Shown in pieces: positions 1 through 8,140 of a stretch of DNA of 64,000 nucleotides; positions within the stretch are counted from its first letter, which is position 1; each line of letters begins with the position of its first letter. The notes under the pieces were generated by a model. That model was given only the letters and a program-made list of their open reading frames with translations. It ran no database searches and was not told the DNA's origin. Origin of the DNA: an uncultured Rhodopila sp. (GTDB taxonomy: Bacteria; Pseudomonadota; Alphaproteobacteria; Acetobacterales; Acetobacteraceae). The translations under genes were made by a program, and so were the position numbers. The stretch spans positions 1-64,000 of the forward strand of contig NZ_CAIWTY010000012.1 of NCBI RefSeq assembly GCF_903915725.1, written 5' to 3'.

Positions 1-1
1 G

Positions 2-133
2 CTGGCCGATCTGGCGACGCTGGCGCGCAATACGATCGTCACCGCGATCAACCCGCTCTATCCGCTGACCGTGGTGACGCGGCCGACGCCGGTGCAGCAG
101 AAGGCGTTCGAACTGCTGGGCGTCGCGGTGTAG
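2..133 (+). CDS. 3' end of a gene, possibly an IS transposase (partial)
   Basis: The window opens inside a reading frame that gives 43 residues and stops with TAG. The tail reads ...VVTRPTPVQQKAFELLGVAV. An ending of the type 'RPTPxQxxxxxLLGV' is one I associate with C-termini of IS4/IS1634-like transposases, but the catalytic part lies outside the window, so this is a weak family guess. No terminal inverted repeat was identified in the following 100 bases. It could equally be the end of another DDE-type or unrelated protein. Confidence 0.35.
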   Translation: MADLATLARNTIVTAINPLYPLTVVTRPTPVQQKAFELLGVAV

Positions 134-230
134 CCAGTAGCGGGCTGCTGGAACGGCATTTTATATAATGCCGTCAATGGTCTATGTAAAACTGAAGTAG
201 GAAGTTCGGACTAGACGGGAGCGGTCGATG

Positions 231-659
231 TCAAGCATCGGACAGCAATTGGTCCAATGTCACCGGGCACACCTCCGACACCGGCAATGGCGGTTGGCCG
301 TCCATCTTCTCCGGCAGGGCGCGCAGCGCCTTGGCGTAGATGTCCGCCACGTCGATCTTCCGCCGCATGGACGGCGCATAGGCGTCCGCGGCGTTGATGC
401 GGGCGACCTGGGCCTCGGATCGCCAGTGCTGCACATCGCGGGACAGCGGCCACGCCTCCGCCTTCAGGTCGTGCAGCAATGCCTGAAGCAAGTGCGCCCG
501 GCAGGCCCGCAAGGTGTTGCGCCCCACGTCCTCCACCTCCTCGACGATATTTTGCCAATCGATCTGATCATTGACGTTCTCGCCCGACGCGATCCGGCGC
601 AGCAACTCAGACTGCTGCTCCGACCAGAGCAGGATATCGGTGTCATAGAGATCGCTCAT
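231..659 (-). CDS. DUF29 family protein
   Basis: This 142-residue protein starts at an ATG and has the DUF29 layout: an N-terminal YDTDILLWSEQQ segment, a central IVEEVEDVGR helix and a following helix rich in His, Leu and Lys (HLLQALLHDLKAEAW). DUF29 proteins are small, all-helical cytoplasmic proteins found in many copies in cyanobacteria and alphaproteobacteria. Their biochemical role is unknown. It stands alone, with no partner in tight spacing. Family membership is fairly sure; function is not assignable. Confidence 0.85.
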   Translation of the reverse strand: MSDLYDTDILLWSEQQSELLRRIASGENVNDQIDWQNIVEEVEDVGRNTLRACRAHLLQALLHDLKAEAWPLSRDVQHWRSEAQVARINAADAYAPSMRRKIDVADIYAKALRALPEKMDGQPPLPVSEVCPVTLDQLLSDA

Positions 660-887
660 GCGGTCGGCTCTCCCCGTCGTTCAGCGCCAGGCGGCCTTCG
701 TCGGTCTGCGGCATACCCAGACTAATACAATCGGCGATATTGGGCCAATCAAGCCCGGTCTCGGTAACCAACGCCCGGGCGCCGGCGCAGAAATTGGGAC
801 TGTTTGACCAACGGCCGCAAAGCTTGACCCCATCTCCGCGGCGCCTCCACAGTCGCAGTCATATGGCCGGAAGGCCAGCGACTGACA

Positions 888-1175
888 TCATGCCACGGCG
901 ACCGGCGCGGGCGCCTCAAAACGCACCAGCACGACCAGTGGGTTCTGATAGTCGCCAAGGTCGTAGGGCGGGATCACGCCATCCTCGATCGAGCGTGGCA
1001 AGGTCGCTCCGGCCTCGACCGCGGACGTTAACGCATCCCGAGCTTGCGACGCGATCTGCTCCGGACCGTCTGCTGCCGACGTGACGCCCGGGAGGTTCGG
1101 AAAGCTGATCCACCAGGCGCCATCTCCGGATGATTCGGCTATCGCGATATAGTTTCTCACGCTGGTTTCTTTCAC
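888..1175 (-). CDS. HicB-like antitoxin-type protein, orphan
   Basis: The 95-residue product begins at a GTG codon and has the HicB-type partly degraded RNase H fold signature: an N-terminal strand YIAIAE, the W-I-S-F-P-NLPGVTSAADGPEQ turn, and a helix with ARDAL. HicB proteins neutralise the HicA mRNA interferase. No HicA reading frame (about 60 residues with a G-S-H-h motif) is present directly upstream or in the 228 bases downstream, so it appears to be an orphan. It has no recognisable C-terminal DNA-binding domain. It may act alone, as many solitary HicB-like proteins do, or be a remnant of a lost pair. Confidence 0.75.
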   Translation of the reverse strand: MKETSVRNYIAIAESSGDGAWWISFPNLPGVTSAADGPEQIASQARDALTSAVEAGATLPRSIEDGVIPPYDLGDYQNPLVVLVRFEAPAPVAVA

Positions 1176-1203
1176 CGTTGCGGCGGATCCCCCTATCCGG
1201 TTT

Positions 1204-1968
1204 TCAAACCTCCGGCGGCTCCCCCGCTATCGGCACCTTCGCGAACCCCATAATCAGCTCCGTCACCTCGGCGATCGCCCGTTCCGCCGCCTCGCCGTCC
1301 GGCCCCTTGGCAACCAGGGCCACGCCGCTGCCGCCGGCGCGGTAGAACGGGTAGCTGCCGAGATCCAAGTCCGGATACCGTGCCTGCACCGCGGCCAGAC
1401 CCTCGGCAATCACACCCTCGGGCAAGCCGATGACGTGCACCGCACGGGATTCGATTTTTGCACCACCCGCCAGCGACGGTGCCAGCCACTCGAACATCGA
1501 CTGCATGATCCTCGGCACGCCGGCCAGCACGTAGACGTTCTCCAACTGAAAACCCGGCGCCACGCTGATGGCGTTCTCGATCAGCGACGCCCCGCGCGGC
1601 ATCGTCGCCATGCGTTGCCTTGCCGCATTGAACTCGCCCGCCTTGTAGGCCGCTTCCATGCGCGGCCAGGCGACCGGGTGGTGCTCCCACGGCACGCCGA
1701 ACGCCGCGGCGACGCACTCGCTGGTGATGTCGTCGTGAGTCGGGCCGATGCCGCCGGTGGTGAAGACGTAGTCGAACTTCCGGCGGACTTCGTTGACCGT
1801 CCCGATGATCGTCTCGGCAACGTCCGGGATGATCCGCACCTCTCGCAGCGGAATCCCCAGGTTCCCCAGACCCGTCGCCAGGAACTGGATGTTGGCATCG
1901 CGGGTGCGGCCGGACAGCACCTCGTTGCCGATGACCAACAGGCAGGCGGTCGGGTTTTTCCCGGTCAT
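1204..1968 (-). CDS. CinA-type molybdopterin-binding-fold protein
   Basis: The 254-residue protein matches the N-terminal domain of CinA (MoaB/Mog fold). It has ACLLVIGNEVLSGRTRDAN near the N-terminus and the ligand-binding turn TTGGIGPTHDDIT at about residues 90-102. It lacks the C-terminal nicotinamide-nucleotide amidase domain of full CinA, so it is the short 'competence/damage-inducible protein A' form. Such proteins bind or hydrolyse nucleotide-like ligands, and the exact substrate is unsettled. The GNAT-Nudix gene ends 11 bases upstream of its start, so the two are probably co-transcribed, perhaps in a nucleotide-sanitation context. Confidence 0.85.
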   Translation of the reverse strand: MTGKNPTACLLVIGNEVLSGRTRDANIQFLATGLGNLGIPLREVRIIPDVAETIIGTVNEVRRKFDYVFTTGGIGPTHDDITSECVAAAFGVPWEHHPVAWPRMEAAYKAGEFNAARQRMATMPRGASLIENAISVAPGFQLENVYVLAGVPRIMQSMFEWLAPSLAGGAKIESRAVHVIGLPEGVIAEGLAAVQARYPDLDLGSYPFYRAGGSGVALVAKGPDGEAAERAIAEVTELIMGFAKVPIAGEPPEV

Positions 1969-1979
1969 GGATGTTTTCC

Positions 1980-3044
1980 CTACAGGAAGTCTCGCAACAG
2001 CGGAATCAGCGGCTTGTCGGCCGGCGGCATTTCGTACTCGGACAGCTTCGTCGCGCGCACCCAGGCCAAAGTCTGGTTCTCCCGCGGCGTCGGGTTGCCC
2101 TTCCAGCGGCGGCAGATGAACAGTGGCATCAGCAGATGAAAACCCTCGTACTCATGCGAGGCGAAGGCGAACGGCGCCAGGCAGGTCGCCGCCACGTCAA
2201 TGCCGATCTCCTCTTTCAGCTCGCGGATCAGGGCGGCTTCGGGGGTTTCGCCGGGGTTCAGCTTGCCGCCGGGGAATTCCCACAGCCCGGCCATCTTCTT
2301 GCCCTCCGGACGGCGGGCCAACAGCACGCGGCCGTCGAGGTCTACCAGGGCGCAGGCCACGACCAGCAGCAGCGGTTTCGCACCGGCCGGATGAGTCTCC
2401 GGATCGACTGCAGGCGCCTCAGGGCGGCCGAAGATGTCGTCGCGGGTGGCTTCGAACACCGTGACCATGTGTTCCGTGTCGGTGGTCAGCGAGGTCCGCA
2501 TGCCGATGCCGGCCTGGTGAAAGCCGACCCGGCGCAGCACGGCGCGGGACGCTTCGTTGCCGTCGGCCACCTCGGCGACGATCAGGTCCACGTTCAGGTT
2601 CGCGAACGCCCAGCTTGTCAGGCGCCTCGCCGCTTCGGTGGCGACGCCGTGCCGCCAGAAGGCGCGGCCGACCCAGTAGCCGAGGCGGGCGGTGCGGCCG
2701 GTACGGTCCATGCGCAGGCCGACAACCCCCACCAGCATTTCGTTCGGGCCGTCCTGGCCGGTGATGGCGAGGTGATAGGCGGACCCGTCGGCGAGCTGCT
2801 CCAGGGTCGAGGCAATCCAGTCGTCGGCCAGCGACCGGGGATACGGATAGGGTATTTCCTGGAGCGTGCGGGTCACCTCCCAGTCGTTCACCAGGCGGTG
2901 CAGCGACTCGGCGTCGTCCGGGTGCAGCGGGCGCAGGATCAGGCGCTCGGTCTTCAACGGTTCGAACCCGCCGGCGGCTGCCGGCGGCTGCGCGGATTTG
3001 GCTTTGCGCGGGGATTTGCGGGGACGCTTGGGAGGGGCGGTCAC
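1980..3044 (-). CDS. GNAT acetyltransferase fused to MutT-type Nudix hydrolase
   Basis: One reading frame encodes two enzymes. The first half is a RimJ-like GNAT domain (ERLILRPLHPDDAESLHRLV, then LGYWVGRAFWRHGVATEAAR as the acetyl-CoA loop region). The second half is a MutT-like Nudix domain with a complete Nudix box, GGKLNPGETPEAALIREL followed by KEEIGI. MutT enzymes hydrolyse oxidised purine triphosphates such as 8-oxo-dGTP. GNAT and mutT genes often sit side by side in alphaproteobacteria, so a fusion is plausible. The start is uncertain: the frame is open to a GTG at 3140, but residues before the Lys/Pro-rich PPKRPRKSPRK segment look non-coding, so a GTG at 3044 is preferred. Neither has a strong ribosome site. 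Confidence 0.8.
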   Translation of the reverse strand: MTAPPKRPRKSPRKAKSAQPPAAAGGFEPLKTERLILRPLHPDDAESLHRLVNDWEVTRTLQEIPYPYPRSLADDWIASTLEQLADGSAYHLAITGQDGPNEMLVGVVGLRMDRTGRTARLGYWVGRAFWRHGVATEAARRLTSWAFANLNVDLIVAEVADGNEASRAVLRRVGFHQAGIGMRTSLTTDTEHMVTVFEATRDDIFGRPEAPAVDPETHPAGAKPLLLVVACALVDLDGRVLLARRPEGKKMAGLWEFPGGKLNPGETPEAALIRELKEEIGIDVAATCLAPFAFASHEYEGFHLLMPLFICRRWKGNPTPRENQTLAWVRATKLSEYEMPPADKPLIPLLRDFL

Positions 3045-3172
3045 AGGAATCGGATCAACCTTATTGGCTTGGCGTTGCCGCAAACTGGCGCAGGGGGCGG
3101 GGCGGGCGCAAGGGTGGACGGCATGACAAGGACGGGTCACGCTCAGGGTGCGTTCGTTGGAGGAGACTCACG

Positions 3173-3997
3173 ATGCAGCTTGGTATCCACCTGCCGCATA
3201 TCGGCCGCAAGGCCGGACCGGACTCGATCCGCCGCGCCGCCGTGCTGGCGGAGGAGGCGGGGTTCGCCGATGTCTGGGTCAGCGAGCACATCATCGTCCC
3301 GAAGGACGCCGCCTATCCGCCGACGCCGAATTTCTGGGACCCGGTGCTGACGCTGACCTGGGCGGCGGCGGCCACCAGCCGGGTGCGCCTGGGGACGTCC
3401 GTGCTGGTGCTGCCGCTGCGCCACCCGCTGCCGCTGGCGAAGGAACTGGCGACCTTGCAGAACCTGTCCGCGGGGCGGCTGATCCTGGGGGCGGGCGTGG
3501 GTTGGCTGGAGGCGGAGTTCGACGCGCTCGGGGTGCCGTTCCGGGAACGCGGGCGGCGGATGGATGAGGGCATCGCGATGATGCGGGCGGTGTGGTCGGA
3601 CGACCCGGTGTCGTTCGCGGCGAAATGGATTCCAGCGACGATCGACCGCATGGTCGCCCAACCGCAACCCGTCCACCCCATCCCGATCTGGATCGGAGGT
3701 TCGTCGGATGCGGCGATCCGGCGCGCGCTGAGGCAGGACGGCTGGCACGGCAGCCGCATCGCCCCGGATCAGGCGGCCGCCGTGGTCAAGCGGTTGCGCG
3801 CCGATCGGCCAGGGGAGGATTTTACGGTTTCGGTTCGCATGGTGGTCAACGCGGACATGGTGGGCGGGGTGCGCGACACGCTGGCGGCCTATCGTGACGC
3901 GGGTGTTCAACATGTGCTGGCCGCGCCGGATGATCGCGATATCGAGGCGTATTTGAGCACGGCGGAGACGTTTCGGCGGGCCGGGGACGGGATTTGA
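3173..3997 (+). CDS. LLM-class flavin/F420-dependent oxidoreductase (TIGR03619-like)
   Basis: The 274-residue protein has the bacterial luciferase-like TIM barrel. It starts MQLGIHLPHIGR, continues with AEEAGFADVWVSEHI and includes RVRLGTSVLVLPLRHPL and LSAGRLILGAGVGWLEAEF, typical of the TIGR03619 subgroup predicted to use F420 (or FMN). The C-terminal half has the PIPIWIGGSSDAAIRRA nucleotide-loop pattern. GGAGGAG at 3159-3165 lies 7 bases before the ATG and fixes the start. It is transcribed divergently from the GNAT-Nudix gene. The substrate cannot be told. A second deazaflavin-type enzyme lies at 34334-34795. Confidence 0.85.
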   Translation: MQLGIHLPHIGRKAGPDSIRRAAVLAEEAGFADVWVSEHIIVPKDAAYPPTPNFWDPVLTLTWAAAATSRVRLGTSVLVLPLRHPLPLAKELATLQNLSAGRLILGAGVGWLEAEFDALGVPFRERGRRMDEGIAMMRAVWSDDPVSFAAKWIPATIDRMVAQPQPVHPIPIWIGGSSDAAIRRALRQDGWHGSRIAPDQAAAVVKRLRADRPGEDFTVSVRMVVNADMVGGVRDTLAAYRDAGVQHVLAAPDDRDIEAYLSTAETFRRAGDGI

Positions 3998-4103
3998 GGG
4001 TCCGTGGAATGCGCGCCAGGGCGCGCACAGGACCGGCCATTCCCGTCATGCTGATGCAGGTCGGTATTCAAGCTGTTGCCGGAACCCACATCGTCAGGCG
4101 TGG

Positions 4104-4125
4104 ATGGTCCGCCTGCGCGGACCAT
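4104..4125. repeat. Dispersed hairpin element, copy 1
   Basis: The sequence ATGGTCCGC, a 4-base loop CTGC, and GCGGACCAT form a perfect 9-bp stem. It is flanked by GGCGTGG on the left and GACG on the right. The same flanks and geometry recur at 61853-61874 with a compensated base pair. It lies in the gap between the LLM oxidoreductase and the opgC-like gene, with no reading frame across it. It could be a REP-like element or a transcription end signal, but there is no following T-run. Confidence 0.65.
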
Positions 4126-4228
4126 GACGCTTAAGGACACGCGCGAAGCTGTGATGTGACACATCGTGTCGCCATGATTTCTGGTCTGGATGCCTCCCCC
4201 ACATAGGTTCCTGAGAGGAGCCTCGCGC

Positions 4229-5398
4229 ATGGACCTGATCCGCCAATCCGCGGCGCGCGACCTGCGTGTGGATTTCTTCCGCGGCCTGGCGCTGTGGTGG
4301 ATCTACACCGACCACATCCCCGGCGACGTATTGGCGGATGTCAGCCTCCGCAACTTCGCCATGTGCGACGCGACCGAGGTGTTCGTGCTGCTCGCCGGCT
4401 ATGGCGCCGGGCTGTCATACGGCATGGGCCTCGGCCGGAACGGATACATCTCCACCGCCGCCGACGTGCTGAAGCGGGCGTGGACGCTGTATATCGCCCA
4501 CATCTTCCTGTTCATGCTGTTCACGGCCCAGGTCACCTATTCGGCGACGCTGCTGAACCGTATCAACTACCTGGAGGAATCGCGGCTCGATATCCTCGGC
4601 GACGATCCCTATCGGAGCATCCTGGAGGCGCTGCTGCTGCGATTCCAGCCGAGCCTGCTCAATATCCTGCCGCTATACGTCGCCCTGATGGTGTTCCTCG
4701 CGGCGACAATCTGGCTGCTGCGATGGCCGCGGGTTTTGTTCGGCCTGTCGTTCTGCCTGTATCTGCTGGTGCGTGTCACCAGCTTCAACCTGGCGGCATG
4801 GAGCGAGGACGGTTGGTTCTTCGATCCGTTCGCCTGGCAGTTCCTGTTCATCATCGGCGTCCTGCTCGCCTGCGCGCCGCCGCGCATGCCGTCTCGCCTG
4901 AGGCCGCTGGACGGGCTCGCCGTCATCGTGGTGCTTGCCGGCATGGCGGTGACCCTGGTCGTCGAGCCGAACCCGCATCTGCTGGAATGGGTCACCGCGT
5001 CGCCGTTGCGGGCGTTGGTGATCGAGGACAAAACCGGCCTGTATCCGTTCCGCCTGGTGTCGATCCTGGCGCTGACCTGGCTGTCCGTCCGCTTCATCCG
5101 CTTCGATCAGCCATGGCTGCGATCCCGCTGGGCCGCGCCGCTGGTGCTGCTCGGGCAGAATTCGCTGCCGGTGTTCTGCGGCGGCATCGTGCTGGGCTTC
5201 TTCGCCCGCATCGGGCTGGAATATAACGACCGCGCGTTGATGCAAATCGGCATCAATCTGTTCGGCGCCGCCGGCATGGTCGGCCTCGGCGCCCTGGCGG
5301 CATGGTACCGGACGAAGGGAAAACCCAAGGGGCCGCGCAGCGCACCTGCCACGTCATCCGCGCTCTTGCCCGCGAATGCCCGGGCTGATACCGGTTGA
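4229..5398 (+). CDS. OpgC-domain inner-membrane acyltransferase
   Basis: The 389-residue polytopic membrane protein starts MDLIRQSAARDLRVDFFRGL and carries the OpgC/acyltransferase-3-like opening with Arg-Asp-Phe-Phe-Arg-Gly and an YTDHIPGD motif holding the conserved His, then EVFVLLAGYGAGLSYG. About ten hydrophobic segments follow. OpgC-type proteins transfer succinyl or other acyl groups onto periplasmic glucans. An in-frame ATG lies at 4190, but the ATG at 4229 is preceded by GAGAGGAG and matches the family start. The SGNH-like gene begins 4 bases after its stop, so the two are translationally linked and probably act on the same envelope glycan. Confidence 0.85.
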   Translation: MDLIRQSAARDLRVDFFRGLALWWIYTDHIPGDVLADVSLRNFAMCDATEVFVLLAGYGAGLSYGMGLGRNGYISTAADVLKRAWTLYIAHIFLFMLFTAQVTYSATLLNRINYLEESRLDILGDDPYRSILEALLLRFQPSLLNILPLYVALMVFLAATIWLLRWPRVLFGLSFCLYLLVRVTSFNLAAWSEDGWFFDPFAWQFLFIIGVLLACAPPRMPSRLRPLDGLAVIVVLAGMAVTLVVEPNPHLLEWVTASPLRALVIEDKTGLYPFRLVSILALTWLSVRFIRFDQPWLRSRWAAPLVLLGQNSLPVFCGGIVLGFFARIGLEYNDRALMQIGINLFGAAGMVGLGALAAWYRTKGKPKGPRSAPATSSALLPANARADTG

Positions 5399-5402
5399 GC
5401 CT

Positions 5403-6182
5403 ATGAAATGGCTCCCGTTATCCTTTGTTTTCCTGGCTCTGGCCTGTTGGGCGACGAACCCTGCGCATGCGGCGGATGACGATTTGCCGCCGTGCGACAT
5501 GCCGGCGGAGCTCACCACGCCCGTAGCGCCGTTGACCCGGGTGGCGGATGCTTTGTCGGGGCCGGGCAAGGTGGATATCCTGGCCATCGGCTCCGGCTCG
5601 ACCGTCGGAGATACCGGCGGATCGACCGGACCCGCCTTCACATACCGGACGCCGGAGGCTTCGTTTCCGTTCCGCATGCTGGATGTGCTGCGGCAACTCC
5701 GGCCGCACGCGCAGTTCAACCTCACGGTCAAGGGCGGCCGCAACATGACCGCGGACGCGATGTATTCCACATTGCTGCAGGAACTGGCTAGTCATCACTA
5801 CGACCTCGTGCTGTGGCAGACAGGCACGGTTGAGGCGGTGCGCGGACTGCGGCCGCAGACGCTGCGTGAGGTGCTGGAGCAAGGCGTGGACGCCGCGGTG
5901 AAAGCCGATGCCGACGTGGTGCTGATCGATCCCCAGTTCAGCCGCTTCCTGCGCGCCAACACCGACATGAACCCGTATGAGATGGTGCTGGAACAGATCG
6001 CCGGCATGCCGGATGTGGGCCTGTTCCGCCGTTTCGACCTGACGCAGGCCTGGGTCTCCAGCGGCCAGATCGATCTGGAACGCGTCGGGCTGGACAAGCG
6101 CGACAAGACGATCGCGCTGCTGAACACCTGCCTCGGCCACGCGCTCGCCCGCTATGTGCTGGCTGGCGCCGAGGTGCGCTGA
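5403..6182 (+). CDS. Exported SGNH/GDSL-like protein
   Basis: The 259-residue product has a signal peptide (MKWLPLSFVFLALACWATN, predicted cleavage after PAHA). The mature part resembles an SGNH hydrolase: block I reads LAIGSGST where GDSL is expected, and KGGRNMTADAM resembles block II. The block III position reads WQTGTV rather than GxND, and I see no C-terminal DxxH, so the active site may be degenerate or variant. An in-frame ATG at 5376 would overlap opgC and lacks the signal peptide, so 5403 is chosen. It lies 4 bases after the OpgC-like gene. The pairing suggests esterase or transferase action on acylated periplasmic glucan; this is inference. Confidence 0.65.
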   Translation: MKWLPLSFVFLALACWATNPAHAADDDLPPCDMPAELTTPVAPLTRVADALSGPGKVDILAIGSGSTVGDTGGSTGPAFTYRTPEASFPFRMLDVLRQLRPHAQFNLTVKGGRNMTADAMYSTLLQELASHHYDLVLWQTGTVEAVRGLRPQTLREVLEQGVDAAVKADADVVLIDPQFSRFLRANTDMNPYEMVLEQIAGMPDVGLFRRFDLTQAWVSSGQIDLERVGLDKRDKTIALLNTCLGHALARYVLAGAEVR

Positions 6183-6259
6183 CCCCCCATCCGGCCGGCC
6201 GAGGTCTGGCCTTTCCGGCGAATCCGCCCTTATCCTTCCGGCACGGCAAAACGGGGGGA

Positions 6260-7456
6260 ATGATGGACTACGACAACGCCTTCGCCGGACTGAAAGTGAT
6301 CGACCTCAGCGGCGGGGTGGCCGGTCCGTCCTGCGCCATGATGCTGGCCCAGCACGGTGCCGACGTGATCAAGGTGGAGACCCCGCATGGCGGCGACTGG
6401 TCCCGCATCCTCGGCCGCACCTACCAGGACCACTCGGCGTTTTCGCTGTATGGCACGCTGGGCAAGCGCAGCCTCGCGCTGGATCTGAAGACGCACGAAG
6501 GCAAGGACATCCTGTGGCGGCTGGTGCGCGACGCCGACGTGTTCATCGAGGGTTTTCGTCCCGGGACCATCGGGAAATACGGCTTCGGCTACGACGCGGT
6601 CAGCGCGGAGAACCCCGGCATCATCTATTACTCCATCTCCGGCTTCGGGCAGACCGGTCCGCTGGCGGCTCGCCCGGCAATGGACCCGGTGCTGCAGGCA
6701 TTCATCGGCATCGTCACCGAGAACAAGGGCGAGCACGACCAGCATCCCCACCGCATCGCGATTTCGCTGATCGACATGTTTTCCGGCCTGCTCGGCTTCC
6801 AGGCCATTGCCACGTCGCTGTACGTGCGGCGCGAGCAGGAAGTGAAGCAGGGGCGGTTCATCGAACTCAGCCTGATGCAGGGCGGCGCGCTGCTGTCGGT
6901 GATCCGGCTGATCGCGCATCATCTGGAGCGTGGCACGGCGCAGCGCACCAGCATGCCGAACGGGGTGTTCAACACCGCGGACGGGCAGATCAACGTGACG
7001 ATGGTGCGGCCGAGGGACTGGCACCCGTTCTGCGAGGCACTCGAACAGACCGAACTGCTGCACGATCCGCGCTTCGCCACGCACCACGCCCGCGCCGCGC
7101 ATCTGGACGAACTGTATGCCGTGTTGCGGCCGAAATTCGCGGTGCGGACGACGGCGTGGCTGTCGGAGCGGCTGACCGCCAGGGGGATCATGAACGGCCG
7201 GGTCAATAGCTATGAGGAGTTCCTGCGGGAGGAACAGGTGGCCGCCACCGGCATCATGTCGTGGCTGGCGCAGCCCGGCGTGCGGGAGCTGGTGCCGATG
7301 CCGAACCTCCCCGGCCTGCCGAAGTTCGTGGGCGGCACGAAGCGGGCGCATGCTCCGGTGCTGGGCGAGCATACCCGGGAGGTGCTGGCCGAGCACGGGT
7401 ATTCGCCGTCCGAGGTCGATGGGCTGTTCGAGCGGAAGGTCGTCGGGGGGCTTTGA
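6260..7456 (+). CDS. CaiB/BaiF family III CoA transferase
   Basis: The 398-residue protein is a family III CoA transferase. It has LKVIDLSGGVAGPSCAMMLAQHGADVIKVE at the N-terminus, GDWSRILGR, and the interlocked-fold pattern GKYGFGYDAVSAENPGIIYYSISGFGQTGP. The catalytic aspartate is visible in SLIDMFSGLLGFQAIA (Asp172). These enzymes move CoA between a carboxylate and an acyl-CoA through a mixed anhydride and aspartyl-CoA. The substrate is not predictable from sequence. Two adjacent ATG codons (6260 and 6263) follow a GGGGGG ribosome site. It stands as a single gene, not in tight operon with its neighbours. Confidence 0.9.
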   Translation: MMDYDNAFAGLKVIDLSGGVAGPSCAMMLAQHGADVIKVETPHGGDWSRILGRTYQDHSAFSLYGTLGKRSLALDLKTHEGKDILWRLVRDADVFIEGFRPGTIGKYGFGYDAVSAENPGIIYYSISGFGQTGPLAARPAMDPVLQAFIGIVTENKGEHDQHPHRIAISLIDMFSGLLGFQAIATSLYVRREQEVKQGRFIELSLMQGGALLSVIRLIAHHLERGTAQRTSMPNGVFNTADGQINVTMVRPRDWHPFCEALEQTELLHDPRFATHHARAAHLDELYAVLRPKFAVRTTAWLSERLTARGIMNGRVNSYEEFLREEQVAATGIMSWLAQPGVRELVPMPNLPGLPKFVGGTKRAHAPVLGEHTREVLAEHGYSPSEVDGLFERKVVGGL

Positions 7457-7525
7457 TCCCTGCCGAGACAGTACGAGGCCGTCGAAGTTCTGGCTGGCTT
7501 TCACCGGCTGTGGTATTCACCCGTT

Positions 7526-8077
7526 ATGGACACTGTGTTGACTGACACATGGACGACCGAGCGCTTCCTCGCCTGGGAAGACAAGCAGGAAGGCAAGCAT
7601 GAATTCGACGGGCGCAAGGTCGTCCCGATGACCGGCGGCAGCATCGCCCATCAACGGATTGTCTTCAATCTCTGTCTGTCGCTGATGGGTCTATTGGGCG
7701 ACCGTCCTTTCATTGCAATCCACGAAATGCGTATCCGGACTGGCGCCAGTGTCCGCTACCCGGACGTTGTGGTCTGCGGCACACCGCAACATCAGACGGT
7801 CCGGACCCTGACCGATGCTGTGGTGCTTTTCGAGGTGCTGTCCGACGACACTGCCACGACCGACCGGGTGGACAAACTGCTCGACTATGCTGCTCTGCCG
7901 TCGCTGCGTTGCTATGTGCTTCTGGAACAGACCGCGATTGCCGCGACGGTGTTCCGCCGCAAGCCGGGCGGGGAGTGGATCGCCAGCGCCCATACCGGCG
8001 GCACGATCTCCCTGCCGGGCGTGGACGTCAGCCTGTCCCTGGCCGACCTCTATCTGGGCCTGACATTCGAGGCTTAG
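7526..8077 (+). CDS. Uma2 family PD-(D/E)XK endonuclease-fold protein (DUF820)
   Basis: The 183-residue protein has the Uma2 layout: WTTERFLAWEDKQEGKHEFDGRKV at the start, MTGGSIAHQRI, then the nuclease-like core RYPDVVVC (Asp), VVLFEVLSDDT (Glu) and KLLDYAALPSLRCYVLLEQ. Uma2 proteins share the PD-(D/E)XK restriction endonuclease fold. They are abundant in cyanobacteria and some alphaproteobacteria, with unknown targets. The core acidic residues appear intact, so activity is possible. It is a solitary gene; nearby transposon-like remnants are not evident. Confidence 0.85.
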   Translation: MDTVLTDTWTTERFLAWEDKQEGKHEFDGRKVVPMTGGSIAHQRIVFNLCLSLMGLLGDRPFIAIHEMRIRTGASVRYPDVVVCGTPQHQTVRTLTDAVVLFEVLSDDTATTDRVDKLLDYAALPSLRCYVLLEQTAIAATVFRRKPGGEWIASAHTGGTISLPGVDVSLSLADLYLGLTFEA

Positions 8078-8140
8078 GCTGCGTGACCCGGGCGGCCAGT
8101 CGGTGATAAGACGCGGTCATCCGAGGGAAAAGGACCGCCA

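Noticed and set aside
660-887. Search for a hicA gene beside the HicB-like gene
   Set aside because: The only frames here are short shadows without the HicA fold pattern, so no toxin is called.
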